Below are positions 43,290 to 52,169 of a stretch of DNA of 64,000 nucleotides, piece by piece. The stretch spans positions 1-64,000 of the forward strand of contig VIKE01000011.1 of NCBI GenBank assembly GCA_008080565.1, written 5' to 3'. Numbering within the stretch: the first letter of the stretch is position 1; each line of letters opens with the position of its first letter. The notes under the pieces were generated by a model, which made no database searches, had not been told where the DNA came from, and worked only from the letters and a program-made list of their open reading frames with translations. Both the position numbers and the translations under genes were made by a program. The stretch is from Rhodocyclaceae bacterium. GTDB taxonomy: Bacteria; Pseudomonadota; Gammaproteobacteria; Burkholderiales; Rhodocyclaceae.

Positions 43290-43946
43290 TCAGGCGCGGA
43301 TGCTGCGACGACGGGCGACCACGCCCATCAAGCCGAGACCGGCGAGCAGCATGGCGTAGCTTTCCGGCTCGGGAACAGCGGCCGTGAAGGTCAGGTTGTC
43401 GAGCACGACGCCATCGCCGGAAATGCTGACGCGGGCGATGTTGGCCACGTCGCTGACATAACCGAAGCTCTGGAACTGGTTGTAGGTCGCACTGCCAAAC
43501 GGCGAGAAGATGAACTTGGCGGTTTTCAGCAGGCTGTCGTTGGCATCGTAATAACGCGCCGTCAGCATGGCGGAGCCATCGGTATCACCCAACTCCTCGT
43601 AGATGCTGTAGTCGAAGGCAACGCCCTGGGTCGGTGCGGCGAAGCTGATGTTCATGGTCATCTGACCGATGGTGTCAAACGAGACGAAGTGATTGCCGGC
43701 ACCCCATACGCCGTTTTCGCCAAGATCGGCAATGTACTGGCCAACGGTATAGCTGTCGGTGGCGGTGAGCGAACCGCCGGCAAAGTTGTAGATGTCACCG
43801 CCCAACAGGTTGAGGCCATCTTCGCTTTCGAAGTCGATGACGGTTTGTGTGGCCGGCACGTCGGCACGGTCGACGATTACGGCGGCGTGCGAGGCGGCGG
43901 AAGAAATCGCCAGCAGCAGGCCGGCAATCAGGTTGAACTTGTTCAT
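43290..43946 (-). CDS. PEP-CTERM sorting domain protein
   Basis: 218 residues. A signal peptide (FNLIAGLLLAISSAASHA) is followed by a secreted beta-rich body and a C-terminal PEP-CTERM tail: VPEPESYAMLLAGLGLMGVV then ARRRS. This tail is the substrate of exosortase/EpsH systems, so the host is expected to make exopolysaccharide-associated surface proteins. No exosortase is in the window. It lies 53 bp downstream of phoX on the same strand; the hairpin between may end phoX transcription. Confidence 0.9.
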   Translation of the reverse strand: MNKFNLIAGLLLAISSAASHAAVIVDRADVPATQTVIDFESEDGLNLLGGDIYNFAGGSLTATDSYTVGQYIADLGENGVWGAGNHFVSFDTIGQMTMNISFAAPTQGVAFDYSIYEELGDTDGSAMLTARYYDANDSLLKTAKFIFSPFGSATYNQFQSFGYVSDVANIARVSISGDGVVLDNLTFTAAVPEPESYAMLLAGLGLMGVVARRRSIRA

Positions 43947-43966
43947 TGATTTTCCTTTATCGAATT

Positions 43967-43988
43967 AACCCCGGCTGGCGCCGGGGCT
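43967..43988 (-). terminator. Hairpin after phoX
   Basis: GCCCCGGC-loop-GCCGGGG with a short AT tail (TTAATT) on the reverse strand, in the 53-bp gap between phoX and the PEP-CTERM gene. The tail is weak, so it may attenuate rather than fully stop transcription. Confidence 0.5.
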
Positions 43989-43999
43989 GGTTCAAAAAC

Positions 44000-46162
44000 T
44001 CAGGCGCCGACGATGCCGCCGTCGTCCTTGGTGATGACCACGACGCCGCTGCGCGGACGGCCGCCCGGTAACGGGGTGCCGTCGGCACGCGTCGCCCACT
44101 GGCTGGCCGGCCAGTTGGACAGCGCGGTCGGATTGGCGGCAACGGCGTCTTCACCGGGGTGCTGGATGCCAACAAACAGGGTCTTGCCATCCGGCGTCAT
44201 GGTGATGCCGGTGACTTCGCACTTGTTCGGGCCGGTCAGGAAACGACGGAACTCCTTGCTCACCGGGTCGGCACAGGACAGGCTGTTGGCGCCGATGTTG
44301 ACCCAGTCGCCGGTGCCGTTGCCGGCCTGGTCGGTCTGCACCCAGAGGCGGCCGAACCAGTCGAACCACAGGCCATCCGGCGCACCGATATCGGCCGAGC
44401 CGTTCGGATCGTCGTTGATGTTGCCCTTGTAGTCGTTGGTCGGCTTGGCCGTCTTGGTCGTCGCGGTGTCGCCGCACTGGACAAAGATGTCCCAGCCGAA
44501 TTCGGTGGCGAGCACCGACTGGCCGGCTTCGCGCCAGCGGATGATGTGACCGTAGCGATTGTCTTCACGCGGGTTGGCGGCATCGACCGGCGGCCGGGCA
44601 GAAGCCGCCGTCGTCGAACCATCGGCCTTGTTGGACGAAGCGGTGGTCGTACCACGGCGATCGTTGTTGGTCAGCGTGCAGAAGATTTCGATCTCGTCGT
44701 TGCCGTTGAGGCGCGGACGGGCGCCGGTCCATTCCGGACGATCCATCATCGTGGCGCCCACGGCATCGGCCGCCATGCGGGTCTTGATCAGGATCTTGGC
44801 CTGGACTTCGGCATCGTCGGCCCCGGCAAAGTTCGGGTTGTCGCGCAGGGCAACGCCGTCGAGGCCGATGCTGTCCGGCGTCAGCGGTAGCCAAGAGCCG
44901 CTCAGGTCGGCATTGAAGCGGGCGACGTAGAGCGTCCCGTGGTCGAGCAGATCGCGGTTGGCAGCACGGTTGCCCGGGTTGTACTTGTCGGCGCAAACGA
45001 ACTTGTAGATGTATTCGTTCTTTTCGTCGTCGCCCATGTAGAAGGCGAGGTTCTGGGCACGGTCAACGACGTACTGGGCGCTCTCGTGCTTGATGCGGCC
45101 GAGTGCGGTGCGCTTGACCGGCACGCTCTTCGGATCCGTCGGGTCGACTTCGACAACCCAGCCAAAATGGTTGGTTTCGTTCGGGTTAACCGCTAGGTCG
45201 AAACGCGGATCGACAGTGTGCCAGCGATAGCCAAAACCGCCGGCAGTGACGCCGTAGCGGTTGTAGAGCTTGCCGGCTTCGGTGGTAACAGCCGGCAGGG
45301 CGGCGTTGGCGCCGAAGTTGCCGTTCCAGTTCTCTTCGCAGGTCAGGTAGGTGCCCCAGGGGGTGATGCCATGCGCACAGTTGTTGATGGTGCCGAAAGC
45401 CTTGAAGCCGTCGGTGCTGTTGCCGGTGGCGACTGAGCCGGTCGGCGCGATGTTGAACTCACGGGTCTTCATCAGGGCGTGACCGGCGGCCGGGCCGGCG
45501 ATACGCATCGGCGTGTTGGCGGTCAGCCGGCGGCCGTAGATGGAGCTCTTGACGACGCTCCAGTTACCGTTGATGCGGCGGACTTCGGTGATCGAAACGC
45601 CGTGCGCGGCCTGCGACTTGCGGCACTTCTCGATGTTGTAGCCGCTGGCGCCGACCTGACCATCCGGGAAGAGGATTTCTTCGTGGGTATATTCGTTGTT
45701 GGCGCACAGGATGCCACGGTCGTTGAGGACCTGGCCACGGCTCGGGAAGGGGAAGAAATGCATGCCGTCAGTGTGCATGCCGTACTGCATGGCCTGCTCG
45801 GCAGCCGTATTGGTGGCATCAGCCTTGTAGGCAGCAGCCCCCGGCATGATCGGATCGCCCCAGGAAACCAGAGCCTTGACAGTATGACCAGCCGGCACGG
45901 TGACCTTGTCGGCAACCGGTGCCAGACTGGGCGGGATGCTTTCGAAACCGATACCCACCACCGGGGCGGCCACGGCTGCCTCAACGGTACCGACGATACC
46001 GGACAGGGTCAGGCCACCGGCCGCTGCCAGCGCGCCGGCGCTGGCCGAACCCTGGATGAAGCGGCGGCGGCTGACTTCGACGCGGCCGATGACATCGATG
46101 ATCGATTCGTTGCCTGACGGATTGATCGTCAGATCGTTCCTTGGATGCTTGCTGCCTTTCAT
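44000..46162 (-). CDS. phoX: PhoX-family alkaline phosphatase (Tat-exported)
   Basis: 720 residues from ATG 46162 (AGGAATG upstream). The N-terminus carries a twin-arginine signal VSRRRFIQGSASAGALAAAG, so the protein is exported folded. Body motifs expected of PhoX/DUF839: CANNEYTHEEILFPDG, THGI-like ITPWGTYLTCEENWNGNFG, HFGWVVEVDPTDP, GRIKHESAQYVVDR, and C-terminal GSADIGAPDGLWFDWFGRLWVQTDQAG. PhoX enzymes are Ca/Fe-dependent phosphomonoesterases that release phosphate from organic esters. The gap upstream (46163-46628) should hold its promoter; no convincing Pho box was found. Confidence 0.93.
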   Translation of the reverse strand: MKGSKHPRNDLTINPSGNESIIDVIGRVEVSRRRFIQGSASAGALAAAGGLTLSGIVGTVEAAVAAPVVGIGFESIPPSLAPVADKVTVPAGHTVKALVSWGDPIMPGAAAYKADATNTAAEQAMQYGMHTDGMHFFPFPSRGQVLNDRGILCANNEYTHEEILFPDGQVGASGYNIEKCRKSQAAHGVSITEVRRINGNWSVVKSSIYGRRLTANTPMRIAGPAAGHALMKTREFNIAPTGSVATGNSTDGFKAFGTINNCAHGITPWGTYLTCEENWNGNFGANAALPAVTTEAGKLYNRYGVTAGGFGYRWHTVDPRFDLAVNPNETNHFGWVVEVDPTDPKSVPVKRTALGRIKHESAQYVVDRAQNLAFYMGDDEKNEYIYKFVCADKYNPGNRAANRDLLDHGTLYVARFNADLSGSWLPLTPDSIGLDGVALRDNPNFAGADDAEVQAKILIKTRMAADAVGATMMDRPEWTGARPRLNGNDEIEIFCTLTNNDRRGTTTASSNKADGSTTAASARPPVDAANPREDNRYGHIIRWREAGQSVLATEFGWDIFVQCGDTATTKTAKPTNDYKGNINDDPNGSADIGAPDGLWFDWFGRLWVQTDQAGNGTGDWVNIGANSLSCADPVSKEFRRFLTGPNKCEVTGITMTPDGKTLFVGIQHPGEDAVAANPTALSNWPASQWATRADGTPLPGGRPRSGVVVITKDDGGIVGA

Positions 46163-46467
46163 GACATTCCTCTCAAAATTGTGACTCGACCATCTTTCAT
46201 CGTCGGGTGGGGGGCGGGACCATGGCCTCACCAATGCGCCGATTCGAACCGGGAAAATCCATTGGGGGTAGCCATACAATTTTGATTCTGACCAAAAATT
46301 ATTACCTGATCATTGCACCAAAGTTGATGTTCTGTGATCCGTTTGGACTACGCAAAGGCCTCGCGGATACGATTGCTGTCACGCCAGAATGATGGTGACT
46401 GTAGGAATCCCCTGAAAGAACGTTCGGCCGACCAGCAAGCTGGTCCGCACCAACTGATCGGCAAAAC

Positions 46468-46509
46468 AATACGGCCACCGGACGGATAAACCGTCCCGGT
46501 GGCCGTATT
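46468..46509 (-). terminator. Intrinsic terminator of ppk2
   Basis: AATACGGCCACCGG...ACGG pairs with CCGT...CCCGGTGGCCGTATT (18-19 bp, one bulge, loop ATAAA). On the reverse strand it is followed by GTTTTG. It lies 120 bp beyond the ppk2 stop. Confidence 0.75.
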
Positions 46510-46570
46510 CCAGTTGTGCCCATGAGGAACAAAAATCAAACCCGCCGGCGCATGGCGTCCGCCGGGGACA

Positions 46571-46610
46571 TTCCACGGTCAACCGTAAAAAAAGGCCAAA
46601 AATGAAATGC
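46571..46610 (-). repeat. Interspersed repeat copy 12 (downstream of ppk2)
   Basis: Reads TTCCACGGTCAACCGTAAAA then AAAGGCCAAAAATGAAATGC. Near perfect, in reverse orientation, between the ppk2 stop codon and its terminator. Confidence 0.87.
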
Positions 46611-46628
46611 CGTCGATCGCGCCGAAGC

Positions 46629-47753
46629 CTAAAGAATCGGTACGCCCTGCTGCTCGCCGCGCTCGTAAACCACGTTGGCGCGGCCGACGATGAGCGGATC
46701 GAGATTGCCGATACGGTCGGTATCCTTGTTGTTGTATGGCAGTTTGTGCAGCACGTAGCGCATGGCGTTCAGACGCGCCCGCTTCTTGCAGTTCGACTTG
46801 ATCACCGTCCATGGCGCATCGGCGGTATCGGTGTGGAAGAACATCGCCTCCTTGGCCTTGGTGTAGTCGCCCCACTTGTCGAGCGAAGCCATGTCGATCG
46901 GTGACAGTTTCCACTGCTTGAGCGGATGCACCTTGCGTTCGCCGAAACGGCGGCGCTGCTCGTCCTGACTGACCGAGAACCAGAATTTGATCAGATGCGT
47001 GCCGTTGCGCGCCAACATGCGCTCGAACTCCGGTGCCTGACGGACAAATTCGGAGTACTCCTGATCGCTACAAAAACCCATGACCCGCTCGACACCGGCC
47101 CGGTTGTACCACGAGCGGTCGAACATGACGATTTCGCCATTGGTCGGCAGATGCTGCACATAACGCTGGAAATACCATTGGCCGCGCTCCATGTCGCTCG
47201 GCTTTTCGAGCGCCACGACACGGGCGCCGCGCGGATTCAGATGCTCCATGAATCGCTTGATGGTGCCCCCCTTGCCCGCCGCATCGCGGCCCTCGAAGAG
47301 GATCACCACCTTCTGCCCGGTTTCCTTGACCCAGGCCTGCAGCTTCAGCAACTCGACCTGCAGGCGATACTTCTGCCGCTCGTAGTTCTTGCGCTGCATG
47401 AGGTTCTTGTACGGGTAGCCGCCGTCGCGCCAATCCTTGGCCAACTCGTCATCCGGGCTGGCCGGCAATTCCTCGACGACCACGCCCTGCTGCTTGAGCA
47501 GCCCGCGGAGCAAGGCAACCGACTCGTCGGCCGGCATCCCGGCGATAACATCGCGCATCGCCCCCATTTTTGAAGCTTGGGCACCGTCGACCGCAGCCCG
47601 CACGGTGAACCCCTCAATGCCCTGCTCGGTCAGCACCGGCGGCACATCCCCGCTGATCACCCGGCGCCGGCGAACGGCACGTGCGGCAGGCTTGGTTTCA
47701 ACAGGGGCGATCGTTTTCGGCGGCGTTACCGTCGTTTTTTTTCTGGTGACCAT
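46629..47753 (-). CDS. ppk2: Polyphosphate kinase 2 family protein
   Basis: 374 residues from ATG 47753 (GGAGAGAGAG upstream). A basic Lys/Arg/Pro-rich N-terminal tail of about 40 residues precedes a single P-loop PPK2 domain: Walker A FEGRDAAGKGGTIKRF, lid LEKPSDMERGQWYFQRYVQHLP, Walker B GEIVMFDRSWYNRAGVERVMGF and KQWKLSPIDMASLDKW. It uses polyphosphate to phosphorylate nucleoside mono- or diphosphates. With sixA upstream and phoX downstream this is a phosphate-themed neighbourhood, fitting polyphosphate-accumulating Rhodocyclales (inference). Confidence 0.94.
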   Translation of the reverse strand: MVTRKKTTVTPPKTIAPVETKPAARAVRRRRVISGDVPPVLTEQGIEGFTVRAAVDGAQASKMGAMRDVIAGMPADESVALLRGLLKQQGVVVEELPASPDDELAKDWRDGGYPYKNLMQRKNYERQKYRLQVELLKLQAWVKETGQKVVILFEGRDAAGKGGTIKRFMEHLNPRGARVVALEKPSDMERGQWYFQRYVQHLPTNGEIVMFDRSWYNRAGVERVMGFCSDQEYSEFVRQAPEFERMLARNGTHLIKFWFSVSQDEQRRRFGERKVHPLKQWKLSPIDMASLDKWGDYTKAKEAMFFHTDTADAPWTVIKSNCKKRARLNAMRYVLHKLPYNNKDTDRIGNLDPLIVGRANVVYERGEQQGVPIL

Positions 47754-47810
47754 CTCTCTCTCCATCAAACGATGTAAAGAGTTTATTTCACGGCAAACAC
47801 GGCGCCTTGT

Positions 47811-48266
47811 CTAGTCCAGCATTTCAACCGGAATGACCGCCCGCAGCACGGTCTGCGTTTCGCCCCGGCGTACGCGGTTGCTCAGCCACCACAGGGCCCC
47901 CTTCTTGATGCTCCACTCGGACTCATGCCCGGCCAGCAACAAGGACGCCATTCGCCCGAGCGAAGGCTGATGGCCAACGATCAGCACCGAACCCTGAGCC
48001 GAGGGCCAGCCCGAGGCCGCGATCAGCTCGGAAACACAGGCCTCCGGCCCGATCTTGCGCATTGTTTCGAAGGGCAGCTTCAAGGCTTCAACCGTCTGCT
48101 GGGTGCGCACCGACGGGCTGGCGATGATGCGCAGATCCTTGGGTTGATGGGCCAGAATCCAGGCCGCCATCGTCCGCGCCTGTTTTTCACCGCGCAAAGT
48201 CAGACGCCGCTTCAGATCGTCTTCGCCATCTTCCGCCTCGGCGTGGCGCCACAGCAGCAATTCCAT
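47811..48266 (-). CDS. sixA: Phosphohistidine phosphatase SixA
   Basis: 151 residues, histidine phosphatase superfamily. It has N-terminal LLWRHAEAEDGEDD with the catalytic RHA, SPSVRTQQTVEAL, and the second His in LIVGHQPSLGRMASLL. It removes phosphate from His residues, for example HPt domains. It lies 57 bp upstream of ppk2 on the same strand, a pairing I associate with betaproteobacteria. Confidence 0.9.
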   Translation of the reverse strand: MELLLWRHAEAEDGEDDLKRRLTLRGEKQARTMAAWILAHQPKDLRIIASPSVRTQQTVEALKLPFETMRKIGPEACVSELIAASGWPSAQGSVLIVGHQPSLGRMASLLLAGHESEWSIKKGALWWLSNRVRRGETQTVLRAVIPVEMLD

Positions 48267-48379
48267 GACCGCCCCTCCTCAAAAGCCCGCAGTATGCCCA
48301 TGAACTGTTACCACCTGATTTCAATATAGCGAGTTTTTGAGCCTACCGGCCAGCGACAAAACAAATCGCCAAACCCCCG

Positions 48380-49153
48380 CTACCTGACCTTCAAGGCCTT
48401 CTTGGGATAAATATCGTAGCGACTGGACTTTCCCTCCAGCACATAACCCGGCGGCTGACCATCAACGCTCGGCGCCTTGCGCGGCCGCTTGACGACAACG
48501 CGGTGCGTCGCCAGCCCGAGCGCAGCCTGCAGCAGTTGCGCCGCATCGTCGTCGCCCCCGACCAGCGGACGAAAGACACGCATCTCCTTCTTGACCAGCG
48601 AACTCTTGTCCCGATGCGGAAACATCGGATCGAGATAGATGACCTGGGGTGGTTCAGCCGACCAATCCCTGATCAACTCGATGGCGTTGCCAAGCCGCAA
48701 ATCCATCCGCTCAATAATCGGTGCCACCTCCGGATCGACCAGCGCCCGCCCCAAACCGTCAGCCAGCAAAGCCCCAATCAGCGGATGGCGCTCGATCAGC
48801 GTAACGGGACAACCCAGCTGGGCTAGCAGAAAAGCATCGCGCCCCAAACCGGCCGTCGCATCGAGAACCACCGGCCGAACACCCGACTGGATGCCGACCG
48901 CCTTGGCGATCATCTGGCCGTTGCCGCCGCCATGTTGACGACGATGCGCCACCGCTCCCTCAAGGAAATCGACCCGCACCGGGCCCGCCGCATCCGGCCC
49001 CAGCTCCTGCAACTGCAAGCCATCGGCCCCCAGTTGCAAGGCAAATTCAGCCTCCCCCGCCTGCGGCAAACCCAGCGCCTCGGCCAGCCCGGCAACCCGG
49101 TCGACAAACTCCGGCGCCAGCGCCTCGATGCGAACGTTTGCGGCGGTACTCAA
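48380..49153 (-). CDS. rsmJ: 16S rRNA (guanine1516-N2)-methyltransferase RsmJ
   Basis: 257 residues if the TTG at 49153 is used. SAM-binding motif I is [20 protein letters not shown], followed by [18 protein letters not shown] and the catalytic-region [20 protein letters not shown]-terminal [10 protein letters not shown]. These are RsmJ signatures. I prefer TTG at 49153, which follows GAGGACGAC and begins just after the upstream gene's stop; an in-frame ATG at 49198 would overlap that gene by 38 bp. Confidence 0.9.
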   Translation of the reverse strand: MSTAANVRIEALAPEFVDRVAGLAEALGLPQAGEAEFALQLGADGLQLQELGPDAAGPVRVDFLEGAVAHRRQHGGGNGQMIAKAVGIQSGVRPVVLDATAGLGRDAFLLAQLGCPVTLIERHPLIGALLADGLGRALVDPEVAPIIERMDLRLGNAIELIRDWSAEPPQVIYLDPMFPHRDKSSLVKKEMRVFRPLVGGDDDAAQLLQAALGLATHRVVVKRPRKAPSVDGQPPGYVLEGKSSRYDIYPKKALKVR

Positions 49154-49160
49154 GTCGTCC

Positions 49161-49343
49161 TCAGACCTTGGGCGTCCCGGCATCAGAAGGCGCAACATCT
49201 GCCGCGGACGGGCTCAACGCCGCATCCTCGCCGGAAGCATTGTCAGCCTTCTCGGCCAGCTTCTGGCGACGTTTTTCCTCCTGCTTGGCTTTCTTGGCGA
49301 GATCTCGTTGGCGCTTTTCGAACTGGTAGTTTGGTTTGGCCAA
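49161..49343 (-). CDS. Small charged coiled-coil protein
   Basis: 60 residues starting at TTG 49343, which has an excellent GAGGAG at about 7 nt. It begins [20 protein letters not shown] after the initiator and continues with a lysine- and glutamate-rich helix, then an acidic Ala/Ser tail. The longer in-frame ORF running upstream to 49553 would cross the tRNA-Phe gene and terminator and is not credible. I recall similar AKPNYxFEKRQRELAKK proteins as conserved hypotheticals in betaproteobacteria; function unknown. It ends just before the rsmJ start, so it is coupled. Confidence 0.75.
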   Translation of the reverse strand: MAKPNYQFEKRQRDLAKKAKQEEKRRQKLAEKADNASGEDAALSPSAADVAPSDAGTPKV

Positions 49344-49454
49344 GAGGCCTCCTCTAGTCGCCAAAAATGGCGTGGAATGCAGGTTGGAAAAACGGGAGAA
49401 GAAAGAAGTCAGCAGCACGATAATAACCGGCGCAAGAACCACATTCCACAATGC

Positions 49455-49486
49455 AAAACGCCAACCGCTGAGGGTTGGCGTTTTTT
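49455..49486. terminator. Terminator of tRNA-Phe (bidirectional)
   Basis: AAAACGCCAACC / GGTTGGCGTTTT with a 6-nt loop and T-tracts on both strands, about 25 bp beyond the tRNA-Phe 3' end. Confidence 0.85.
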
Positions 49487-49508
49487 CCTTGAGATCCAAG
49501 GATGAATT

Positions 49509-49584
49509 TGGTGGCCAATCGCGGAATCGAACCACGGACACGCGGATTTTCAATCCGCTGCTCTACCAACTGAGCTAATTGGCC
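49509..49584 (-). tRNA. tRNA-Phe (anticodon GAA)
   Basis: 76 nt with encoded CCA. Acceptor GGCCAAT/ATTGGCC is perfect, anticodon arm GCGGA-TTGAAAA-TCCGC, T-loop TTCGATT. It lies between tctE and the small coiled-coil gene, with its own terminator. Confidence 0.96.
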
Positions 49585-49648
49585 AAACGAGGGCGCATTA
49601 TAGCGATGTCACCGCTCCTCCGCAACCAGCACAGGCGTTTTTGAGGAC

Positions 49649-51154
49649 TCAGGTCCCGATTGGTGGGGATTGGCGGTAAAGCTCGGAAAAATCGTCCGGC
49701 GGCGGCATTGGCGGAACCGGTGGATGCCAGGCGGCAAAAGCCACCCGCGCCACGGCACCACGGCGGTTGGGATTGGGTCGCAGACTGGCCCGCGAATCGT
49801 GCTGCATCGCAATCTCCTGAACGATGGCCAGGCCGAGGCCGCTGCCTTCGGTAGTGGCATCGTCCACCCGATAGAAGCGCTCAAAGACGAGTTCGGCCTG
49901 CTCTTCGCTAATGCCGACCCCGTTGTCTTCAACCTCCAGCAGGACGGTCGCCTGATTGACGAGAATGCGGCAGGTGACGTGCCCGCCGCTGGGGGTATAG
50001 CGCAGGGCGTTGTCGAGCAGGTTCTTGGCGAGTTCCTGCAACAGGAATGAATTGCCGACAATCATCGCTGGTTTTTCGGACTCAAAGCCGAGATCGATGT
50101 TTTTCTCGATGGCGACCGGTACCCAGTCGCTGACGACGTCGCGGATCAAATCGGCCAGATCGAGCGGTTCGTGCTTTTGCTGGGTGACTTCGCCGCCTTC
50201 GGTGCGCGCCAGGGTCAACAACTGGTTGATCAATCGGCCGGCCCGGTCCACGCCGGTGGCGATCTGGCGCAGAGCGTGGCGTAGCGCCTCAGGGTCGGTT
50301 TCGCGGATAGCAAACTGTGCCTGGGTCTTGAGCCCGGTGAGCGGGGTGCGCATCTGGTGGGCGGCATCGGCGACGAAGCGTTGCTGGGCCGAAACGCTGC
50401 GTTTCATGCGATCGAGCATTTCGTTGAAGGCTTCGACCAGCGGCTCCAGCTCTTCGGGAACCCGCCGGGTGGCAATCGGCGAGAGGTCGTCCGGCTCGCG
50501 CGCCTCGATGGTCTGACGCAGGCGGGTCAGCGGCCGCAGGCCGCGCGACAGGCCGAACCAGACGAGCATGACGGCGAGCGGAATGATGATGAATTGCGGC
50601 AGGATCACGCTGGCGACGATCTTGTTGGCGAGCTGACTGCGTTTCTCGGTGGTCTCGCCTACTTCGATGAGCACCCACTGGGACTTGGCCATTTGCGGCT
50701 CGGCCAGGTAGGTGTAGGCCATGCGCAGGTCCTGGCCCTTGAAATCGGCATCGCGCATATAGACTTCGCCGGGCATGATCGAGTCATCGGGCAGCGCTAC
50801 CGCCCCCGGCAAATCCTTGTCGCCAGCCAGCAGTTTTCCACCGCCGGCGAGCACATGAAAATAGACGCTGTCGGTTTCGTCGGCCCGCAACATGGCCCGG
50901 GCAGAGGCCGGCAGGGACAACAGTGGCTTGCCATTGACCAGCTTGACCTGTCGGGCAATGGCCGTGACGTGCTCGCGCAATGCCTGATCGTAGGGGTAGT
51001 TGGCGACGTTGTTGGCGAAGTAATGGGTGAAGGCAATACTGAGCGGCCAGACAAACAGCAGGGGCGCCAGCATCCAGTCGAGAATCTCGCCAAACAGCGA
51101 GCGCTCTGTTTCGGAAGCCGGCGCGTGCGGGCTACTCGCTCTGGGGTCGCTCAA
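49649..51154 (-). CDS. tctE: Sensor histidine kinase, TctE-like
   Basis: 501 residues from TTG 51154 (beginning SDPRASSPHAPASETER after the initiator); GTG 51172 is an alternative, and both overlap the end of tctD. TM1 is LDWMLAPLLFVWPLSIAFTH, followed by a periplasmic domain (about 50-165), TM2 (IVASVILPQFIIIPLAVMLVWFGL), HAMP (RGLRPLTRLRQTIEAREPDD), HisKA with His266 (ADAAHQMRTPLTGLKTQ), and HATPase with NLLDNALRYTP and GSGLGLAIVQEI. TctE-type kinases sense tricarboxylates or other carboxylates. With tctD it probably controls the DUF485-actP operon next door (see the shared operator). Confidence 0.92.
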   Translation of the reverse strand: MSDPRASSPHAPASETERSLFGEILDWMLAPLLFVWPLSIAFTHYFANNVANYPYDQALREHVTAIARQVKLVNGKPLLSLPASARAMLRADETDSVYFHVLAGGGKLLAGDKDLPGAVALPDDSIMPGEVYMRDADFKGQDLRMAYTYLAEPQMAKSQWVLIEVGETTEKRSQLANKIVASVILPQFIIIPLAVMLVWFGLSRGLRPLTRLRQTIEAREPDDLSPIATRRVPEELEPLVEAFNEMLDRMKRSVSAQQRFVADAAHQMRTPLTGLKTQAQFAIRETDPEALRHALRQIATGVDRAGRLINQLLTLARTEGGEVTQQKHEPLDLADLIRDVVSDWVPVAIEKNIDLGFESEKPAMIVGNSFLLQELAKNLLDNALRYTPSGGHVTCRILVNQATVLLEVEDNGVGISEEQAELVFERFYRVDDATTEGSGLGLAIVQEIAMQHDSRASLRPNPNRRGAVARVAFAAWHPPVPPMPPPDDFSELYRQSPPIGT

Positions 51155-51803
51155 GGCAGTAACCCAGGCCACGTACGGTAGCGATCTTCACGCCACCGGC
51201 TTCAATTTTCTTGCGTAGCCGATGGACGTAGACCTCGATGGCGTTGTGACTGACCTCTTCGCCCCAGCCGCAAAGGTGGTCGACCAGCTGGTCCTTGCTG
51301 ACCAGACGACCCATGCGACTGAGCAGGACTTCGAGCAGCCCGACTTCGCGGGCCGAAAGGTCGAGTACCTCGCCATGGACCTGTGCCACCCGGCCGACCT
51401 GATCGTAGCTCAGCGCACCGCACTGGATGGTCGGCGAGGTGCCGGCCGAACGGCGGGTCAGGGCGCGCACTCGCGCCTCCAGTTCGGGGAGCTCGAAGGG
51501 CTTGACCATGTAGTCGTCGGCGCCGAGGTCCAGGCCCTTGACGCGGTCGCCCGTGCCGTCGAGGGCGGTGAGAATGAGCACCGGCAGTTGCGAGTTGCGC
51601 GAGCGAATGCGCTTGAGCAGGTCAAGCCCGGAAAGCTTGGGCAAGCCGAGATCGAGGATGAGCAGATCGTAGGAAACCGTGAGCAGCGCGGTGTCCGCAT
51701 CCAGGCCATTGGGGGCCCAGTCTACGGCGTATCCACCCTGACGCAGCGAGCGGGAAAGTCCATCAGCGATGATGGTGTCGTCTTCAGCAATAAGAATGCG
51801 CAT
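51132..51803 (-). CDS. tctD: Response regulator, OmpR/TctD family
   Basis: 223 residues. The receiver has the Asp8/Asp9 pocket, phospho-acceptor Asp51 (LLILDLGLPKLSG) and Lys in DDYMVKPF. The C-terminal winged helix is of OmpR type (LVDHLCGWGEEVSHNAIEVY and HRLRKKIE). It overlaps tctE. A direct repeat CTTACAG-N4-CTTACGC lies 23 bp upstream of its ATG (51826-51843) and recurs upstream of the actP operon, which suggests autoregulation and control of that operon. Confidence 0.93.
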   Translation of the reverse strand: MRILIAEDDTIIADGLSRSLRQGGYAVDWAPNGLDADTALLTVSYDLLILDLGLPKLSGLDLLKRIRSRNSQLPVLILTALDGTGDRVKGLDLGADDYMVKPFELPELEARVRALTRRSAGTSPTIQCGALSYDQVGRVAQVHGEVLDLSAREVGLLEVLLSRMGRLVSKDQLVDHLCGWGEEVSHNAIEVYVHRLRKKIEAGGVKIATVRGLGYCLERPQSE

Positions 51804-51825
51804 GTGTTGGTTTTGGCCTGTGACC

Positions 51826-51843
51826 GCGTAAGATTTCTGTAAG
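51826..51843 (-). promoter_or_regulatory. Predicted TctD operator upstream of tctD
   Basis: On the reverse strand: CTTACAG-AAAT-CTTACGC, two direct half-sites with 11-bp periodicity, the usual geometry for OmpR-family dimers. The same motif occurs at 54057-54074. Confidence 0.65.
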
Positions 51844-51914
51844 CCTGTCGCATTATTCTGTTCGGGCTGTTCTCCTTTTATGGTCTTTGGAGTACGCGGT
51901 TCAGACCGCTACTC

Positions 51915-51957
51915 AGGGGGTTGCCCGACCTGCACTGGTCAACCCCCTACCGTTTTT
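51915..51957 (+). terminator. Orphan intrinsic terminator, possible end of a small RNA
   Basis: AGGGGGTTG (51915-51923) pairs with CAACCCCCT (51940-51948), with an inner GACC/GGTC pair (51927-51930, 51937-51940; the boundary bases compete), followed by TACCGTTTTTT. It points along the + strand, where no coding gene precedes it (tctD is divergent). A short untranslated RNA starting near 51850 would explain it. Confidence 0.5.
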
Positions 51958-52079
51958 TCCCTCGCCCAAGCCACACAGTCTATCAAATAAACTGCCCTGC
52001 GATTTCCGCAGTGCACAAGCACGTCCGCGTTTTCACGATGGCGGCTTCGGCTGGTCGCGAATAGTCGCGAATTATCATT

Positions 52080-52117
52080 TGCCACGGTCAACCGGAAAAA
52101 TCGCCCAAAATTGAAGA
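52080..52117 (-). repeat. Interspersed repeat copy 13 (downstream of actP)
   Basis: Reads TGCCACGGTCAACCGGAAAA then ATCGCCCAAAATTGAAGA. Near perfect, in reverse orientation, just beyond the actP terminator. Confidence 0.86.
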
Positions 52118-52121
52118 CGAA

Positions 52122-52149
52122 AAAAAGCCCGGGCAAGCCCGGGCTTTTT
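52122..52149 (-). terminator. Intrinsic terminator of the DUF485-actP operon
   Basis: AAAAAGCCCGGG-caa-... pairing AAAAAGCCCGG with CCGGGCTTTTT, with U-tracts on both strands, 20 bp beyond the actP stop. Confidence 0.88.
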
Positions 52150-52169
52150 GCTGACGATTGCTCGTCTGA

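Larger units (their letters stand above)
46163..46628. other. Intergenic region between phoX and ppk2
   Basis: 466 bp without a credible gene. It holds, from left to right, an AT-rich part (46280-46340) likely carrying the phoX promoter, a small hairpin GACCAGC-AA-GCTGGTC (46428-46443), the ppk2 terminator (46468-46509) and interspersed repeat copy 12 (46571-46610). Confidence 0.6.

Noticed and set aside
46360-46420. Possible Pho box (CTGTCAC near 46376) upstream of phoX
   Set aside because: Only one half-site is recognisable; the second half at the required 11-bp phase does not match.
49344-49553. N-terminal extension of the small coiled-coil protein to ATG 49553
   Set aside because: It would read through the tRNA-Phe gene and its terminator; TTG 49343 has a much better ribosome site.
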